Below, in pieces: positions 1 through 9,274 of a DNA stretch of 64,000 nt. The stretch spans positions 1 through 64,000 of the forward strand of contig JAFKFH010000011.1 in the NCBI GenBank assembly GCA_017307375.1, read 5' to 3'. Every line of letters begins with the position of its first letter. The stretch's first letter is position 1. The notes beneath the pieces are model-generated. The model searched no databases. It saw nothing but the letters and a program-made list of their open reading frames with translations, and was not told the DNA's origin. The position numbers and the translations under genes are program-made. The stretch comes from Alphaproteobacteria bacterium. GTDB taxonomy: Bacteria; Pseudomonadota; Alphaproteobacteria; Ferrovibrionales; Ferrovibrionaceae.

Positions 1-215
1 TCCCCCCGCACCACACCCAGATCCGCCAGGCCCAAGGCCAGCGCCCGCGTCTCCGCCAGCACCTCGGACCACGTCCAGCCCTGCCAGATCCCGTATTCCT
101 TCTCGCGGAACGCCGGACGGCCCCCGCGCTCGGCCGCGTTCCGCAGAAGATAGCGCGGAAACGTGGCGAGCGTTGTGGCCGGCGTATCGGCAAGCCTTAT
201 CGGCTTGGAATACAT
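1..215 (-). CDS. AMP-dependent synthetase / acyl-CoA ligase, N-terminal part (cut by window edge)
   Basis: Translation from the ATG at 215 gives MYSKPIRLADTPATTLATFP, followed by a segment with FREKEYGIWQGWTW and EVLAETRALALGLADLGV. This is the usual start of long-chain acyl-CoA or AMP-binding ligases: an opening segment, then the W-x-WxE strand before the first adenylation-domain helices. A GGGAGG ribosome-binding site lies about 8 nt upstream. Only about 71 residues are inside the window, so none of the ATP-binding motifs can be checked. It lies 98 bp downstream of, and on the same strand as, the acyl-CoA synthetase at 314-1966, so the two may be cotranscribed. The substrate cannot be inferred. 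Confidence 0.7.
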   Translation of the reverse strand, partial: MYSKPIRLADTPATTLATFPRYLLRNAAERGGRPAFREKEYGIWQGWTWSEVLAETRALALGLADLGVVRG

Positions 216-313
216 GCGCGTTTGCCTCCCTGATTGGGAAGAGCCTAGGGAGGCGGCGTTGCGCGAGTTTATCCTGGTTGTGACGAATTGTTTCCGACTG
301 CGGCCCGCCCGTC

Positions 314-1966
314 TCAGACCAAGAGCCCCAGCTGCTTGGCCCGCTCGCGCAGCAGCGATTTCTGCACGCTGCCCCCGGCCGATTTCGGCAGCGGGCCGAA
401 GACGATCGAGCGCGGCACCTTGTAGTGGGCCAGGTGCTGGCGGCAGAACGAGATGATGTCGCGCTCGTCGAGCGGCAGGTCGTCGTGCAGGGTGACGAAG
501 GCGCAGGGGGTTTCGCCCCATTTCGGGTCGGGCTTGGCCACCACCGCCGCCTCGATCACCGCGGGATGGCGCAGCAGGATGGTCTCGACCTCCTGGCTCG
601 AGATGTTCTCGCCGCCCGAGATGATGATCTCCTTGGAGCGGTCCTTGATCTCGACATAACCGCCGTCATGCCAGACCGCCAGGTCGCCGGTGCGGAACCA
701 GCCGCGGCGGAAGCTCTCGGCCGTGCCGCCGGGATCCTTCAGGTAGCCCTTCATGATCGCGTTGCCGCGGATGAAGACCTCGCCGACCGTGCGGCCGTCC
801 TGCGGCACCGGTTCCAGCGTGACCGGGTCGGCGACCATCAGCGCCTCGACCACATGGCTGCGCACGCCCTGGCGGGCGCGCATCATCGCCCGTTCCTCGA
901 TCGGCAGCGCATTCCATTCCTCGCGCCAGTCGCAGATCGTGGCCAGGCCGAAGACCTCGGTCAGGCCATAGCCGTGCGAGACGGCGAGGCCCAGCCGCTC
1001 CATCGCCTCCAGGATCGGGGCCGGCGGCGACGCCCCACCGGTCAGGATCGCCACCTGGTGGGGCAGGTTCGTCTTCATCGCCTCGGGCGCCTCCTCGATC
1101 ATCGACAGGATGATCGGCGCGCCGGAGAAATGGGTGACGCCCTCGTTGCGGATCGCCTCGAAGATCGCTTCGGCCCGCACCTCGCGCAGGCAGACGCTGG
1201 TGGCGGCGACGATCGGCGCCGACCAGGGAAAGCACCAGCCGTTGCAGTGGAACATCGGCACGGTCCACAGGAAGACCGGATGCTTGCCCATTTCCCACAG
1301 CAGCACGTTGGCCATCGCGTTCAGATAGGCGCCGCGGTGGTGGTGCACCGCCCCGCGCGGGCGCGACGTCGCCGACGGCGTGTAGTTCACCGCGATCGCC
1401 TGCCATTCGTCGGCCGGCCCCTCCCAGGCATGATCGGGATCGCCGGTGGCGATGAAGGCCTCGTAGTCCTGGTTGCCCAGCAGTTCGCCGCCCTCGAAGG
1501 CCGGGTCGTCGATGTCGATGACGATCGGCGGCTTGGCGACCAGGCCCAGCGCGCGGGCCACGGTGCGCGAGAATTCGCGGTCGGCCAGCAGCACGCGCGC
1601 CTCGGAATGTTCGAGGATGAAGGCCACGGTCTCGGCGTCGAGCCGGGTATTGATCGCGTTCAGCACCGCGCCCGCCATCGGGACGCCGAAATGGGCCTCG
1701 AACATTTCCGGCGTGTTGGTGCCGATCACCGCCACGGTATCCCCGGTCTGCACGCCCAGCCGGCGCAGCGCCGAGGCGAGGCGGCGGCAGCGCCGGTAGG
1801 TCTCGGCCCAGCCGCGGCGGATCTTACCGTAGACCACGGCCTCGCGCTCGGGAAACACCGCCGCCGCCCGCGCCAGGAAGGTCAGCGGCGTCAGCGGAAT
1901 ATAGTTGGCCTGGTTGCGCTCCAGCCCCTCGTCCCAGATCGCCCGCGTCTCGGCCTGGCTCCGCAT
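314..1966 (-). CDS. Acyl-CoA synthetase-like protein of the AMP-binding family with degraded catalytic motifs
   Basis: A full-length (550 aa) member of the ANL adenylating superfamily, close in layout to medium-chain acyl-CoA synthetases. The fold-level motifs HGYGLTEVFG, GWFRTGDLAVWHDGGYVEIKDRSKEIIISGGENIS and a C-terminal LRERAKQLG are clear. Two positions that normally do chemistry are not. The phosphate-binding loop, normally YTSGTTGxPKG, reads YTPSATSRPRG at about residues 191-201. The C-terminal A10 motif, normally PKTxTGKxQK, reads PKSAGGSVQK near residue 533, so the adenylation lysine is Ser. I see no frameshift or stop. Either the protein has lost adenylation activity or it has been repurposed. 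The start has a good GGGAGGAAC site 7 nt upstream. It is divergent from the histidine kinase gene at 2034. Confidence 0.85.
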   Translation of the reverse strand: MRSQAETRAIWDEGLERNQANYIPLTPLTFLARAAAVFPEREAVVYGKIRRGWAETYRRCRRLASALRRLGVQTGDTVAVIGTNTPEMFEAHFGVPMAGAVLNAINTRLDAETVAFILEHSEARVLLADREFSRTVARALGLVAKPPIVIDIDDPAFEGGELLGNQDYEAFIATGDPDHAWEGPADEWQAIAVNYTPSATSRPRGAVHHHRGAYLNAMANVLLWEMGKHPVFLWTVPMFHCNGWCFPWSAPIVAATSVCLREVRAEAIFEAIRNEGVTHFSGAPIILSMIEEAPEAMKTNLPHQVAILTGGASPPAPILEAMERLGLAVSHGYGLTEVFGLATICDWREEWNALPIEERAMMRARQGVRSHVVEALMVADPVTLEPVPQDGRTVGEVFIRGNAIMKGYLKDPGGTAESFRRGWFRTGDLAVWHDGGYVEIKDRSKEIIISGGENISSQEVETILLRHPAVIEAAVVAKPDPKWGETPCAFVTLHDDLPLDERDIISFCRQHLAHYKVPRSIVFGPLPKSAGGSVQKSLLRERAKQLGLLV

Positions 1967-2033
1967 CCCCGTTCCTCCCGCGATTTGCGGCCACTATAGC
2001 CAAGGCGGGTGCTTGCCACTAGATTGACCGCCG

Positions 2034-4055
2034 ATGGCAGCGCGCGACGACACCACCGAAGCCGATCTGCTCCGGGTCGCGCTCGACCATATCGACCAGG
2101 GCATCTCGATCTTCGACGACGGCCTGAGGCTGATCGGCTGGAACCGCCGCTTCCTCGAACTGCTGCAGCTGCCGCGCGCGGTGGTGCGCCACGGCGTCGA
2201 TTTCGCCGAGCTGCTGCGCTTCATGGCCCGGCGCGGCGATTACGGCCATGTCGACGTCGAGGAACTGGTGCGCGTCCGCGTCGCCGCCGCCCGCGCCCGC
2301 ACGCGGTTCTACAGCGAACGCGCCTCGCTCGACCAGCAGGTGCTGGCGACGCAGACCACGCCGCTGGCCTCGGGCGGCTTCGTCACCGTTTATACCGACA
2401 TCAGCGAGCGCAGCGCCGCCGAGATGCTGACGCCTGCCCGCAACGACGAGCTGGAGGCCCGCGCCAACCAGCGCACCATCGAATTGCGCGGCCTGAACGA
2501 GGAATTGCACCGCAAGGTGCGCGAACTGCAGGAAACCTCGGGCGCGCTGCAGATCAGCCGCGAGCGGCTGCGGCTGATCACCGACGTGATCCCGGCCGCG
2601 ATCGCCCATGTCGACCAGGACCTGCGGCTGACCTTCGCCAACCGCCGCTTCTCGCAGATCCTGGGCCAGCAGGTCCAGAACCAGCAGCAGCCGGCGATCG
2701 TCGGCTCGACGCTGGGCCAGCTGTTTCCCGGCGAGGCCTATCACGGCCTGCTCGACCGCGTCGCCGCCGCGCTGGACGGCACGCCCGACACCTTCGACTT
2801 CACCTATCGCAGCGCGCTGGGCGAGGATATCGTCACCCACAACACGCTGATCCCCGAAATCGCCGACGACCGCACCGTGCAGGGCATCTTCCTGCTGAGC
2901 CTCGACGTGACCGAGGAAAAGCGGGCCGAAGCCGCCCTGCGCGAGGCGCAGAAGATGTCGGCGATCGGCCAGCTGGCCGGCGGCCTCGCCCACGACTTCA
3001 ACAACCTGCTCACCGTCATCGTCGGCAACCTCGCCTCGCTGCGCGAGCAGGTGGGGGCCGAAGTCTTCCAGGAATTCGTCGAGCCGGCGATCCGCGCCGG
3101 CCATCGCGGCGCCGACATCACCCGCCGCCTGCTGGCCTTTGCCCGCCAGCAGTCGCTCGACCCCGTCGCCATCGACGTGCCGAGCCTGGTTGCCGGCGTG
3201 GCGCAACTGTTGCGCCGCTCGCTGCCCGGGACCATCACCATCCATTGCGCCGACGAGGCCGGCGGCTGGCCCGCCCATGCCGATCCCCACCAGTTGGAGA
3301 ACGCGCTGGTCAACCTCGCCATCAACGCGCGCGACGCGATGCCCGATGGCGGCGTGCTGTCGTTCAAGACCGAGTACCTGACCGCCCCGCAGGGCGACCA
3401 GTGGGCCGAGGTGCCGCCCGGCGACTATGTCGCCCTGAGCGTCGTCGACACCGGCCACGGCATGGACGAGGCGACGATGGCCCATGCCCTCGAACCGTTC
3501 TTCACCACCAAGCCGTTCGGCGGCGGCTCGGGCCTCGGGCTCTCGATCGTCTACGGCTTCGTCCAGCAGTCGCGCGGGCATTTCCGCCTGCGCAGCGAGC
3601 CGGGCAAGGGCACGGCGATCTCGCTGCTGCTGCCGCGCTCGACCGAACTGCCGGTGGCCGAGCCGGCGGCCGACGCGGATGCCGCCTTCAACAGCGGCGG
3701 CGCGCTGGTCCTGCTGGTCGAGGACAACGAGGAGGTGCGCCGGGTGGCGCGCCGGCAGCTGCTGGAGCTGGGCTACCAGGTGCTGGAGGCATCCGATGCG
3801 CTGGAGGGCCAGGCCCTGATCGATTCGATCCCGGAAATCACCCTGCTGGTCTCCGACATCATGATGCCGGGCCGGCTGGACGGGCTCGGCCTCGCCCGCT
3901 ATGCCCGCGGCCAGCGGCCCGAGCTGCGCGTCGTCCTGGTCTCGGGCTATGCCGATACCGCGACGCTGACAGCGGATGAAGAGCGCGACTGGCCGGTGCT
4001 GCGCAAGCCGTTCGTGCGCGAACAGCTCGCCCGCTCGATCCTGGGGGCGGCATGA
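2034..4055 (+). CDS. Hybrid sensor histidine kinase (PAS-PAS-HisKA-HATPase-REC)
   Basis: 673 aa, no transmembrane segment, so probably cytoplasmic. A PAS-7 type domain lies at about 10-125 (DQGISIFDDGLRLIGWNRRF), followed by a coiled coil and a second PAS at about 180-300. The H-box with AHDFNNLL is near residue 318, the N-box NLAINARDAMPDGG near 425, and G-boxes include DTGHGMDE and GGGSGLGLSIVYGF. A C-terminal receiver starts near 560 with phospho-acceptor Asp in SDIMMPG near 607. These are the residues of a working autokinase with an internal receiver. The stop overlaps the ATG of the following OmpR-type regulator (ATGA), so the two proteins are expected to be made together as a signalling pair. 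The signal is unknown. The start has no strong ribosome-binding site and may lie slightly elsewhere. Confidence 0.9.
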   Translation: MAARDDTTEADLLRVALDHIDQGISIFDDGLRLIGWNRRFLELLQLPRAVVRHGVDFAELLRFMARRGDYGHVDVEELVRVRVAAARARTRFYSERASLDQQVLATQTTPLASGGFVTVYTDISERSAAEMLTPARNDELEARANQRTIELRGLNEELHRKVRELQETSGALQISRERLRLITDVIPAAIAHVDQDLRLTFANRRFSQILGQQVQNQQQPAIVGSTLGQLFPGEAYHGLLDRVAAALDGTPDTFDFTYRSALGEDIVTHNTLIPEIADDRTVQGIFLLSLDVTEEKRAEAALREAQKMSAIGQLAGGLAHDFNNLLTVIVGNLASLREQVGAEVFQEFVEPAIRAGHRGADITRRLLAFARQQSLDPVAIDVPSLVAGVAQLLRRSLPGTITIHCADEAGGWPAHADPHQLENALVNLAINARDAMPDGGVLSFKTEYLTAPQGDQWAEVPPGDYVALSVVDTGHGMDEATMAHALEPFFTTKPFGGGSGLGLSIVYGFVQQSRGHFRLRSEPGKGTAISLLLPRSTELPVAEPAADADAAFNSGGALVLLVEDNEEVRRVARRQLLELGYQVLEASDALEGQALIDSIPEITLLVSDIMMPGRLDGLGLARYARGQRPELRVVLVSGYADTATLTADEERDWPVLRKPFVREQLARSILGAA

Positions 4056-4771
4056 CCGGGGCGCCGCGCAAGCTCGTCGCCGTCGTCGAGGACGATGCCG
4101 ACATCTACCAGCTGATCGCCCGCGCGCTGACCGCCTTCGACTACGACTCCCGCCATTTCACCCGCGGCCGCGACATCCTGGCCGAGGTCGGCGCGCTGCA
4201 GCCGGTGGTCTGCGTCGTCGATCTCGGCCTGCCCGACATGTCGGGCCTCGACGTCGTGCGCGCGCTCTACGACCGCGGCTTCGCCTCGATCGTGCTGACC
4301 GTGCGCGGCGACCTGGCCGACAAGGTGCTGGGGCTGGAACTCGGCGCCGACGACTATCTCGCCAAGCCGTTCGAGGCGCGCGAGCTGGTGGCCCGCATCA
4401 ACCGCATCGCCCGCCGGCTCGACCGGGCCGAGACCGCGCGCGGCCATGTCGCCGCCTTCGCCGGCTGGCAGTTCGATACCGCCGCCCATGCGCTGACCGC
4501 GCCCGACGGCACTGCCGTGCGGCTGAGCCGCGCGGAATCCCAGCTGCTCGAAATCCTGGTGCGGGCGCCCAACCGGGTCCTGACCCGCGATTACCTGATG
4601 GAAGCCTGCGGCAGCGCCACCCAGGCCTATGACCGCTCGATCGACGTGCGCATCTCGCGGCTGCGCCAGAAGCTGCTGGACGATCCCACCAACCCCAAGC
4701 TGATCCGCACCATCTACGGCTCCGGCTATCTGTTCGCCTCGGGCGTCGCCTGGGGCACCGGCGGGCGCTGA
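4052..4771 (+). CDS. Two-component response regulator, OmpR/PhoB family
   Basis: 239 aa. The N-terminal receiver shows the acidic pair EDD, the phospho-acceptor Asp in [11 protein letters not shown], the switch Thr in IVLTVRG and the conserved Lys in [19 protein letters not shown]-terminal winged-helix effector (about 140-235) has [40 protein letters not shown] and [11 protein letters not shown]. It overlaps the hybrid kinase by 4 nt, so it is its likely partner, acting as a DNA-binding transcription factor. Its target genes are not evident here; the next gene, uvrB, has its own SOS box. Confidence 0.92.
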   Translation: MTGAPRKLVAVVEDDADIYQLIARALTAFDYDSRHFTRGRDILAEVGALQPVVCVVDLGLPDMSGLDVVRALYDRGFASIVLTVRGDLADKVLGLELGADDYLAKPFEARELVARINRIARRLDRAETARGHVAAFAGWQFDTAAHALTAPDGTAVRLSRAESQLLEILVRAPNRVLTRDYLMEACGSATQAYDRSIDVRISRLRQKLLDDPTNPKLIRTIYGSGYLFASGVAWGTGGR

Positions 4772-4785
4772 CGGCGGTTACATCA

Positions 4786-4800
4786 GTTCCCTTTATGTTC
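4786..4800 (+). promoter_or_regulatory. LexA (SOS) box upstream of uvrB
   Basis: GTTC CCTTTAT GTTC matches exactly the direct-repeat GTTC-N7-GTTC operator used by LexA in alphaproteobacteria. It ends 29 bp before the uvrB ATG, where LexA binding would block transcription. A TATATT stretch lies just downstream. Confidence 0.8.
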
Positions 4801-4829
4801 GGCCCGGGCCGCCCTATATTGTCGGGGCC

Positions 4830-7034
4830 ATGGACCGTACACTGCCCGATCCCGACACCTTCATCAGCCAGTACCCCCTCTACATCCCCGAGCGGCCGGC
4901 CCGGCCGCCGAAGGCCGAGGGCGGCATCGCCTATGACCTGCAATCGGCGTTCGAGCCGGCGGGCGACCAGCCGCGGGCGATCGAGGAGCTGACCGACGGC
5001 GTGCTGCGCGGCGAGCGCGACCAGGTGCTGCTCGGCGTCACCGGCTCGGGCAAGACCTTCACCATGGCCCAGGTGATCAAGCGCACGCGCAAGCCGGCGC
5101 TGATCCTGGCCCCGAACAAGACGCTGGCCGCCCAGCTCTACGGCGAGATGAAGGCGTTCTTCCCCAACAACGCGGTGGAATACTTCGTCTCCTACTACGA
5201 CTATTACCAGCCCGAGGCCTATGTGCCGCGCTCGGACACCTATATCGAGAAGGATTCGGCGATCAACGAGCAGATCGACCGGATGCGCCATTCGGCGACG
5301 CGGGCGCTGCTCGAACGCGACGACGTGATCATCGTCGCCTCGGTCTCCTGCATCTACGGTATCGGCTCGGTCGAGACCTATTCGGAGATGACGCTGACCC
5401 TGGAACAGGGCATGCGCATCGAGCGCACCCAGCTGCTGCGCCGGCTGGTCGAGATCCAGTACAAGCGCAACGAGGCGGCCTTCGCCCGCGGCATGTTCCG
5501 CGCCAAGGGCGACGTGGTCGAGATCTTCCCCTCGCATATGGAGGATCGCGCCTGGCGGCTGTCGATGTTCGGCGACGAGATCGAATCGATCCAGGAATTC
5601 GACCCGCTGACCGGCGATAGGACGGCGACGATGCTGCAGGTGCGCCTCTACGCCAACAGCCACTACGTGACGCCGCGCCCGACGCTCGACCAGGCGATGA
5701 AGCAGATCCGGCTGGAACTGGCCCAGCGGCTCGCCTGGTTCCAGGAAAACGGCCTGCTGCTCGAAGCCCAGCGCCTGGAGCAGCGGACGAACTTCGACCT
5801 GGAGATGATGGCCGCCACCGGCGCCTGCGCCGGCATCGAGAACTATTCCCGCTATCTGACCGGCCGCCCGCCCGGCGCCCCGCCGCCGACGCTGTTCGAA
5901 TACCTGCCGGAAGACGCGCTGGTGATCATCGACGAAAGCCACGTCACCGTGCCCCAGATCGGCGGCATGTTCCGCGGCGACTTCCGGCGCAAGGCGACCC
6001 TGGCCGAATACGGCTTCCGCCTGCCGTCCTGCATCGACAACCGGCCGCTGCGCTTCCTCGAATGGGACCGACTGCGGCCGCAGACCATCTATGTCTCGGC
6101 GACGCCGGCGGCCTGGGAACTGGAACAGGCCGGCGGCGTGTTCGCCGAGCAGGTGATCCGCCCCACCGGGCTGATCGACCCGGTCTGCGACATCCGGCCG
6201 GTCGAGCACCAGGTCGACGACCTCGTCGCCGAATGCAAGGCGGTGATCGCCAAGGGCGGCCGCGTGCTGGTCACCACCCTGACCAAGAAGATGGCCGAGG
6301 ACCTGACCGAATACCTGTCGGAAGCGGGCATCAAGGTGCGCTACCTGCATTCCGACATCGACACGCTGGAGCGTATCGAGATCATCCGCGACCTGCGGCT
6401 TGGCGCCTTCGACGTGCTGGTCGGCATCAATCTGCTGCGCGAGGGGCTCGACATCCCCGAATGCTCGCTGGTCTGCATCCTCGACGCCGACAAGGAAGGC
6501 TTCCTGCGTTCGGCCACCTCGCTGATCCAGACCATCGGGCGCGCGGCGCGCAATGTCGACGGCCGCGTGATCCTGTATGCCGACAAGATCACCCCCTCGA
6601 TGAAGAAGGCGCTGGACGAGACCGCGCGGCGCCGCGAGAAGCAGCAGGCCTACAACGTCGAGCACGGCATCACGCCGGAAAGCGTGCGCAAGCAGATCGG
6701 CGACATCCTGCAATCGGTCTACGAGAACGACCATTTCACCGTCGACACCGGCGACGACGAGACCCGCCACCTGGTCGGCCACAACCTGAAGAGCCACCTG
6801 GCCGACCTGGAAAAGCGGATGCGCGATGCCGCGGCCAATCTCGAATTCGAGGAAGCCGCCCGGCTGCGCGACGAACTGCGCCGGCTCGAACAGGCCGACC
6901 TCGAAATCGGCATGGCCGGCACGGCGCTCAGCCTCAAGCCGACGCTGGGGCCCTCCTCCGGCCCGGCGCGTTCGACCAAGGGCCGGGCCGGCCAGCGCCC
7001 CGCCCGCCCGCAGAAGAAGCGGCGCGGGCCGTGA
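4830..7034 (+). CDS. uvrB: Excinuclease ABC subunit B
   Basis: 734 aa nucleotide-excision-repair helicase-like protein that verifies damage handed over by UvrA and recruits UvrC. Seen directly: Walker [10 protein letters not shown] near residue 69, the damage-probing beta-hairpin with [12 protein letters not shown], Walker B-type DESHVT near 367, helicase motifs including [13 protein letters not shown] and QTIGRAARN, and the C-terminal UVR coiled coil ([20 protein letters not shown]) that contacts UvrC. The extra tail after UVR is basic and Pro/Arg rich, as in other alphaproteobacteria. Regulation by LexA is indicated by the box at 4786-4800. Its stop overlaps the GTG of the next gene. Confidence 0.98.
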   Translation: MDRTLPDPDTFISQYPLYIPERPARPPKAEGGIAYDLQSAFEPAGDQPRAIEELTDGVLRGERDQVLLGVTGSGKTFTMAQVIKRTRKPALILAPNKTLAAQLYGEMKAFFPNNAVEYFVSYYDYYQPEAYVPRSDTYIEKDSAINEQIDRMRHSATRALLERDDVIIVASVSCIYGIGSVETYSEMTLTLEQGMRIERTQLLRRLVEIQYKRNEAAFARGMFRAKGDVVEIFPSHMEDRAWRLSMFGDEIESIQEFDPLTGDRTATMLQVRLYANSHYVTPRPTLDQAMKQIRLELAQRLAWFQENGLLLEAQRLEQRTNFDLEMMAATGACAGIENYSRYLTGRPPGAPPPTLFEYLPEDALVIIDESHVTVPQIGGMFRGDFRRKATLAEYGFRLPSCIDNRPLRFLEWDRLRPQTIYVSATPAAWELEQAGGVFAEQVIRPTGLIDPVCDIRPVEHQVDDLVAECKAVIAKGGRVLVTTLTKKMAEDLTEYLSEAGIKVRYLHSDIDTLERIEIIRDLRLGAFDVLVGINLLREGLDIPECSLVCILDADKEGFLRSATSLIQTIGRAARNVDGRVILYADKITPSMKKALDETARRREKQQAYNVEHGITPESVRKQIGDILQSVYENDHFTVDTGDDETRHLVGHNLKSHLADLEKRMRDAAANLEFEEAARLRDELRRLEQADLEIGMAGTALSLKPTLGPSSGPARSTKGRAGQRPARPQKKRRGP

Positions 7035-8287
7035 GGCGCGCGGCGGCGCTGGTATTGGCCGCGGCCCTTTGGGCCGCCGGCCCGTCTGCCATCGGCCCGT
7101 CCGCCGCCGCCCCGGTCTTCTCCGACGACGGGCCGGATGCCGCGGCCTATGGCCGGGCCGAGGGCTATCCGATCGGCAAGCCGTCGAGCGGCCGGGCCCA
7201 GGGCACGCTGGTCGGCCGGTTCAGCCATTTCGACCAGCTCTACAGGTCGCGCCTCGTGGCGCGGGCGGCGACCCCGTCGGGGTTCGACTATGCCCCGGCC
7301 GAACCGGTGGTGACCTACCGGCACCAGGGCGCGCAGAAGGACCTGGCCGGCTATCTCGCCACCAACCCGGCGACCGGCCTCCTGATCCTGCGCGGCGACA
7401 CCATCCTCTACGAGCATTACCAGTACGGCCGCACCGACCGCGACCGCTTCACCTCGATGTCGATGGCCAAGACCATCGTCGGGCTGCTGGTCGGCATCGC
7501 GGTGGCCGAAGGCAGGATCCGCTCGATCGACGACCCGGCCGGGGCCTATGTGCCGGCACTGGCCGGCAGCGGCTATGGCGGAACCAGGATCCGCGACCTG
7601 CTGCACATGGCCTCGGGCATCCGCTTCACCGAGGATTACGGCGGCAGCGACGATTCGGCCCGGCTGATGGCCGGGCTGTTCGGCCGCCCGGGCAAGCCGG
7701 CGGCCGACATCCTGCGCCAGTTCAACGACCGCGACGCCCCGCCGGGCACGCTCTTCCACTATGCCGGCGCCGAGACCGAGACACTCGGCCTGGTGGTTGC
7801 GGCGGCGACCGGCGAAAGCCTGTCGTCCTACCTTCAATCGCGCATCTGGGGCCCGATCGGCGCCGAGGCCGATGCGACCTGGGTGCTGGACGGCCACGGC
7901 CAGGAAGTGGCGCCCTGCTGCTTCAACGCGACGTTGCGCGACTACGCCCGGCTCAGCCGCCTGCTGGCCCAGGACGGCCGCTGGGACGGCCGGCAGATCA
8001 TTCCCCGGCAATGGCTGCTCGACGCGACGACGGTGGCGCCTGGCGACGACTTCCTGGCCCCCGGCCGGGTCAGCCGCTCGACCGGTTACGGCTACCAGCT
8101 GTGGATCCTGAAAAGCCCGCGCCGGATGTTTGCCCTGGTCGGCATCCACGGCCAGCAGATGTTCGTCGACCCGGCGAGCGGTCTGGTGATGGTGACGACC
8201 TCGGTGCGCCCGCAGCCGCGCGATCCGGGCAGCGGGGAGGCGTTCGCGCTGTGGTATGCGGTGGTGGAGCAGTTGGGAAAGGGATGA
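7031..8287 (+). CDS. Exported serine hydrolase, beta-lactamase/6-aminohexanoate-dimer-hydrolase-like (S12 family)
   Basis: Starts with GTG at 7031, overlapping the uvrB stop (GTGA), giving 418 aa with a Sec-type signal peptide ([16 protein letters not shown] ... SAAAP). The catalytic SxxK of the class C beta-lactamase fold is visible as SMAK near residue 143. The second motif is [11 protein letters not shown] near 243, at the usual YxN position, as in the NylB-like branch (where it is YSSA/YAGA). The C-terminus carries [11 protein letters not shown]. The enzyme probably acts in the periplasm on an ester, amide or peptide; the substrate cannot be predicted. It is translationally coupled to uvrB, but there is no obvious functional link. 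Confidence 0.85.
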   Translation: MRRAAALVLAAALWAAGPSAIGPSAAAPVFSDDGPDAAAYGRAEGYPIGKPSSGRAQGTLVGRFSHFDQLYRSRLVARAATPSGFDYAPAEPVVTYRHQGAQKDLAGYLATNPATGLLILRGDTILYEHYQYGRTDRDRFTSMSMAKTIVGLLVGIAVAEGRIRSIDDPAGAYVPALAGSGYGGTRIRDLLHMASGIRFTEDYGGSDDSARLMAGLFGRPGKPAADILRQFNDRDAPPGTLFHYAGAETETLGLVVAAATGESLSSYLQSRIWGPIGAEADATWVLDGHGQEVAPCCFNATLRDYARLSRLLAQDGRWDGRQIIPRQWLLDATTVAPGDDFLAPGRVSRSTGYGYQLWILKSPRRMFALVGIHGQQMFVDPASGLVMVTTSVRPQPRDPGSGEAFALWYAVVEQLGKG

Positions 8288-8390
8288 CGACAATCTGTGC
8301 GGGGCCGCCGATTGCCGGTAGCTAGCGGCAAAGCGGAGCCGATCCGGGTTCTCGTGTACGACCAGGCACCTCGACGCGCACGGTCAGGCC

Positions 8391-8422
8391 GTTTCAACCA
8401 GCATGGTGCAATGGAAGCGTTG
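8391..8422 (-). repeat. Possible decayed CRISPR repeat
   Basis: The sequence opens GTTTCAACC and carries GGAAGCG in the right place, compared with GTTTCGACC and GGGGAGCG in the repeat. The middle does not match. The argument for it is spacing: it starts 69 bp before the perfect orphan repeat at 8460, within the 64-69 bp period of the main array. It could be chance. Confidence 0.3.
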
Positions 8423-8459
8423 GAGGCGCCATTGGCCGCGCTTGACCGGCCCCCCGACC

Positions 8460-8491
8460 GTTTCGACCCACGCTCCCGCGCGGGGAGCGAC
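8460..8491 (-). CRISPR. Orphan type I-C CRISPR repeat, identical to the array consensus
   Basis: All 32 bases match the repeat of the array that begins 1.2 kb away (starts GTTTCGACCC, ends GGGGAGCGAC). It lies beyond the distal end of the array as seen from the leader. Phage-like coding sequence starts immediately after it. Confidence 0.9.
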
Positions 8492-9274
8492 GCTGCAGGC
8501 GACCGACCTGCTGCCGGGCCTGCGGAAGCAATGGCGCCGGTCGGGCAAGCGCCACAGCCGCGTCACCCACGATCTGGCCGATGGCCAGATCCGCAAGCCG
8601 CCGAGGCGTTCGACGTCGGCGGCATCGAGATCATGCACCCGCGCGACCCGAAGGCCCCGCCGGGCGAAACGATCAACTGCGGCTGCGAGAGCCTGCCGAT
8701 GATGGTGAGCTGGGAGGTGACGCACCCCGGGGCCAAGCCGTTCACCCCGGACGAGATGGCCAACCCGGGCGCGCGCCAGGCGGCCGAGGTGCGGGAGCGC
8801 GATACGGCCGACTGGGCGGCGGCGGTGGCCAGCGGCGAGCAGCGCGCCACCGGCGAGGCGCGGACCATCGGCAGCCTGGCGCCGGCCATCGTCGCGTTTC
8901 TGGCGGGCAAGCACGTCGACCCGGTCACGCGCGACATCGGCATCGGCGACCGCCAGATCGTCCACATGTTCCGTGAGATGAAGCGGCGCCGGGGCCAGGC
9001 CCTGCCGGAGAGCCTGGCGCCGAGACTGGCCGAGCTGCTCGCCCGGCCCAAGGCGGTGCTTTACGACACGCAGGCAGCCTCGCCGCAGCTGCTCTATGTG
9101 TTCGAAGTCCCCGGCGAGGCTCGCTTGGGTAAGCTGGCGGTCAAGCTGGGGGATCGGGAGAAGCGCCTGGACATCCAGCGCCACAATTGGGTTGCGACCG
9201 CAGGCTTGGTCAGCCGCGAGCAACTTACCGTCAGACCGGGGGCGCAATACGAATTGGTGATGGGCTCTGTATGA
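8492..9274 (+). pseudogene. Phage head-morphogenesis (Mu gpF-like) protein, 3' fragment with a possible C-terminal nuclease domain, frameshifted
   Basis: Right after the orphan repeat the third frame reads LRKQWRRSGKRHSRVTHDL then ADGQIRKPP. The reading then continues one frame over as EAFDVGGIEIMHPRDP and GETINCGCES, up to the stop at 9272-9274. The pattern H-x-ADGQ ... F-VGG ... P-x-DP ... INCxC is the characteristic end of phage Mu F-like minor head proteins. The junction near 8601-8604 looks like loss of one G (CCGCCGAG for CCGCCGGAG). The following 190 residues end with a compact domain (KAVLYDTQAASPQLLYVFEV ... LGKLAVKLGDREKRL). It resembles the RelE/barnase/EndoU-type nuclease domains that phages fuse to head proteins; that assignment is inference. 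The 5' part of the gene is missing, cut exactly at the CRISPR repeat. Confidence 0.7.

Noticed and set aside
4398-6797. Long antisense frame opposite uvrB
   Set aside because: Shadow of uvrB, low complexity and without recognisable motifs.
8297-8490. Upstream in-frame extension of the phage fragment (MRGRRLPVASG ...) as one 325-aa protein
   Set aside because: It reads through the CRISPR repeat and the possible decayed repeat, and the true phage frame differs on the two sides of 8602.
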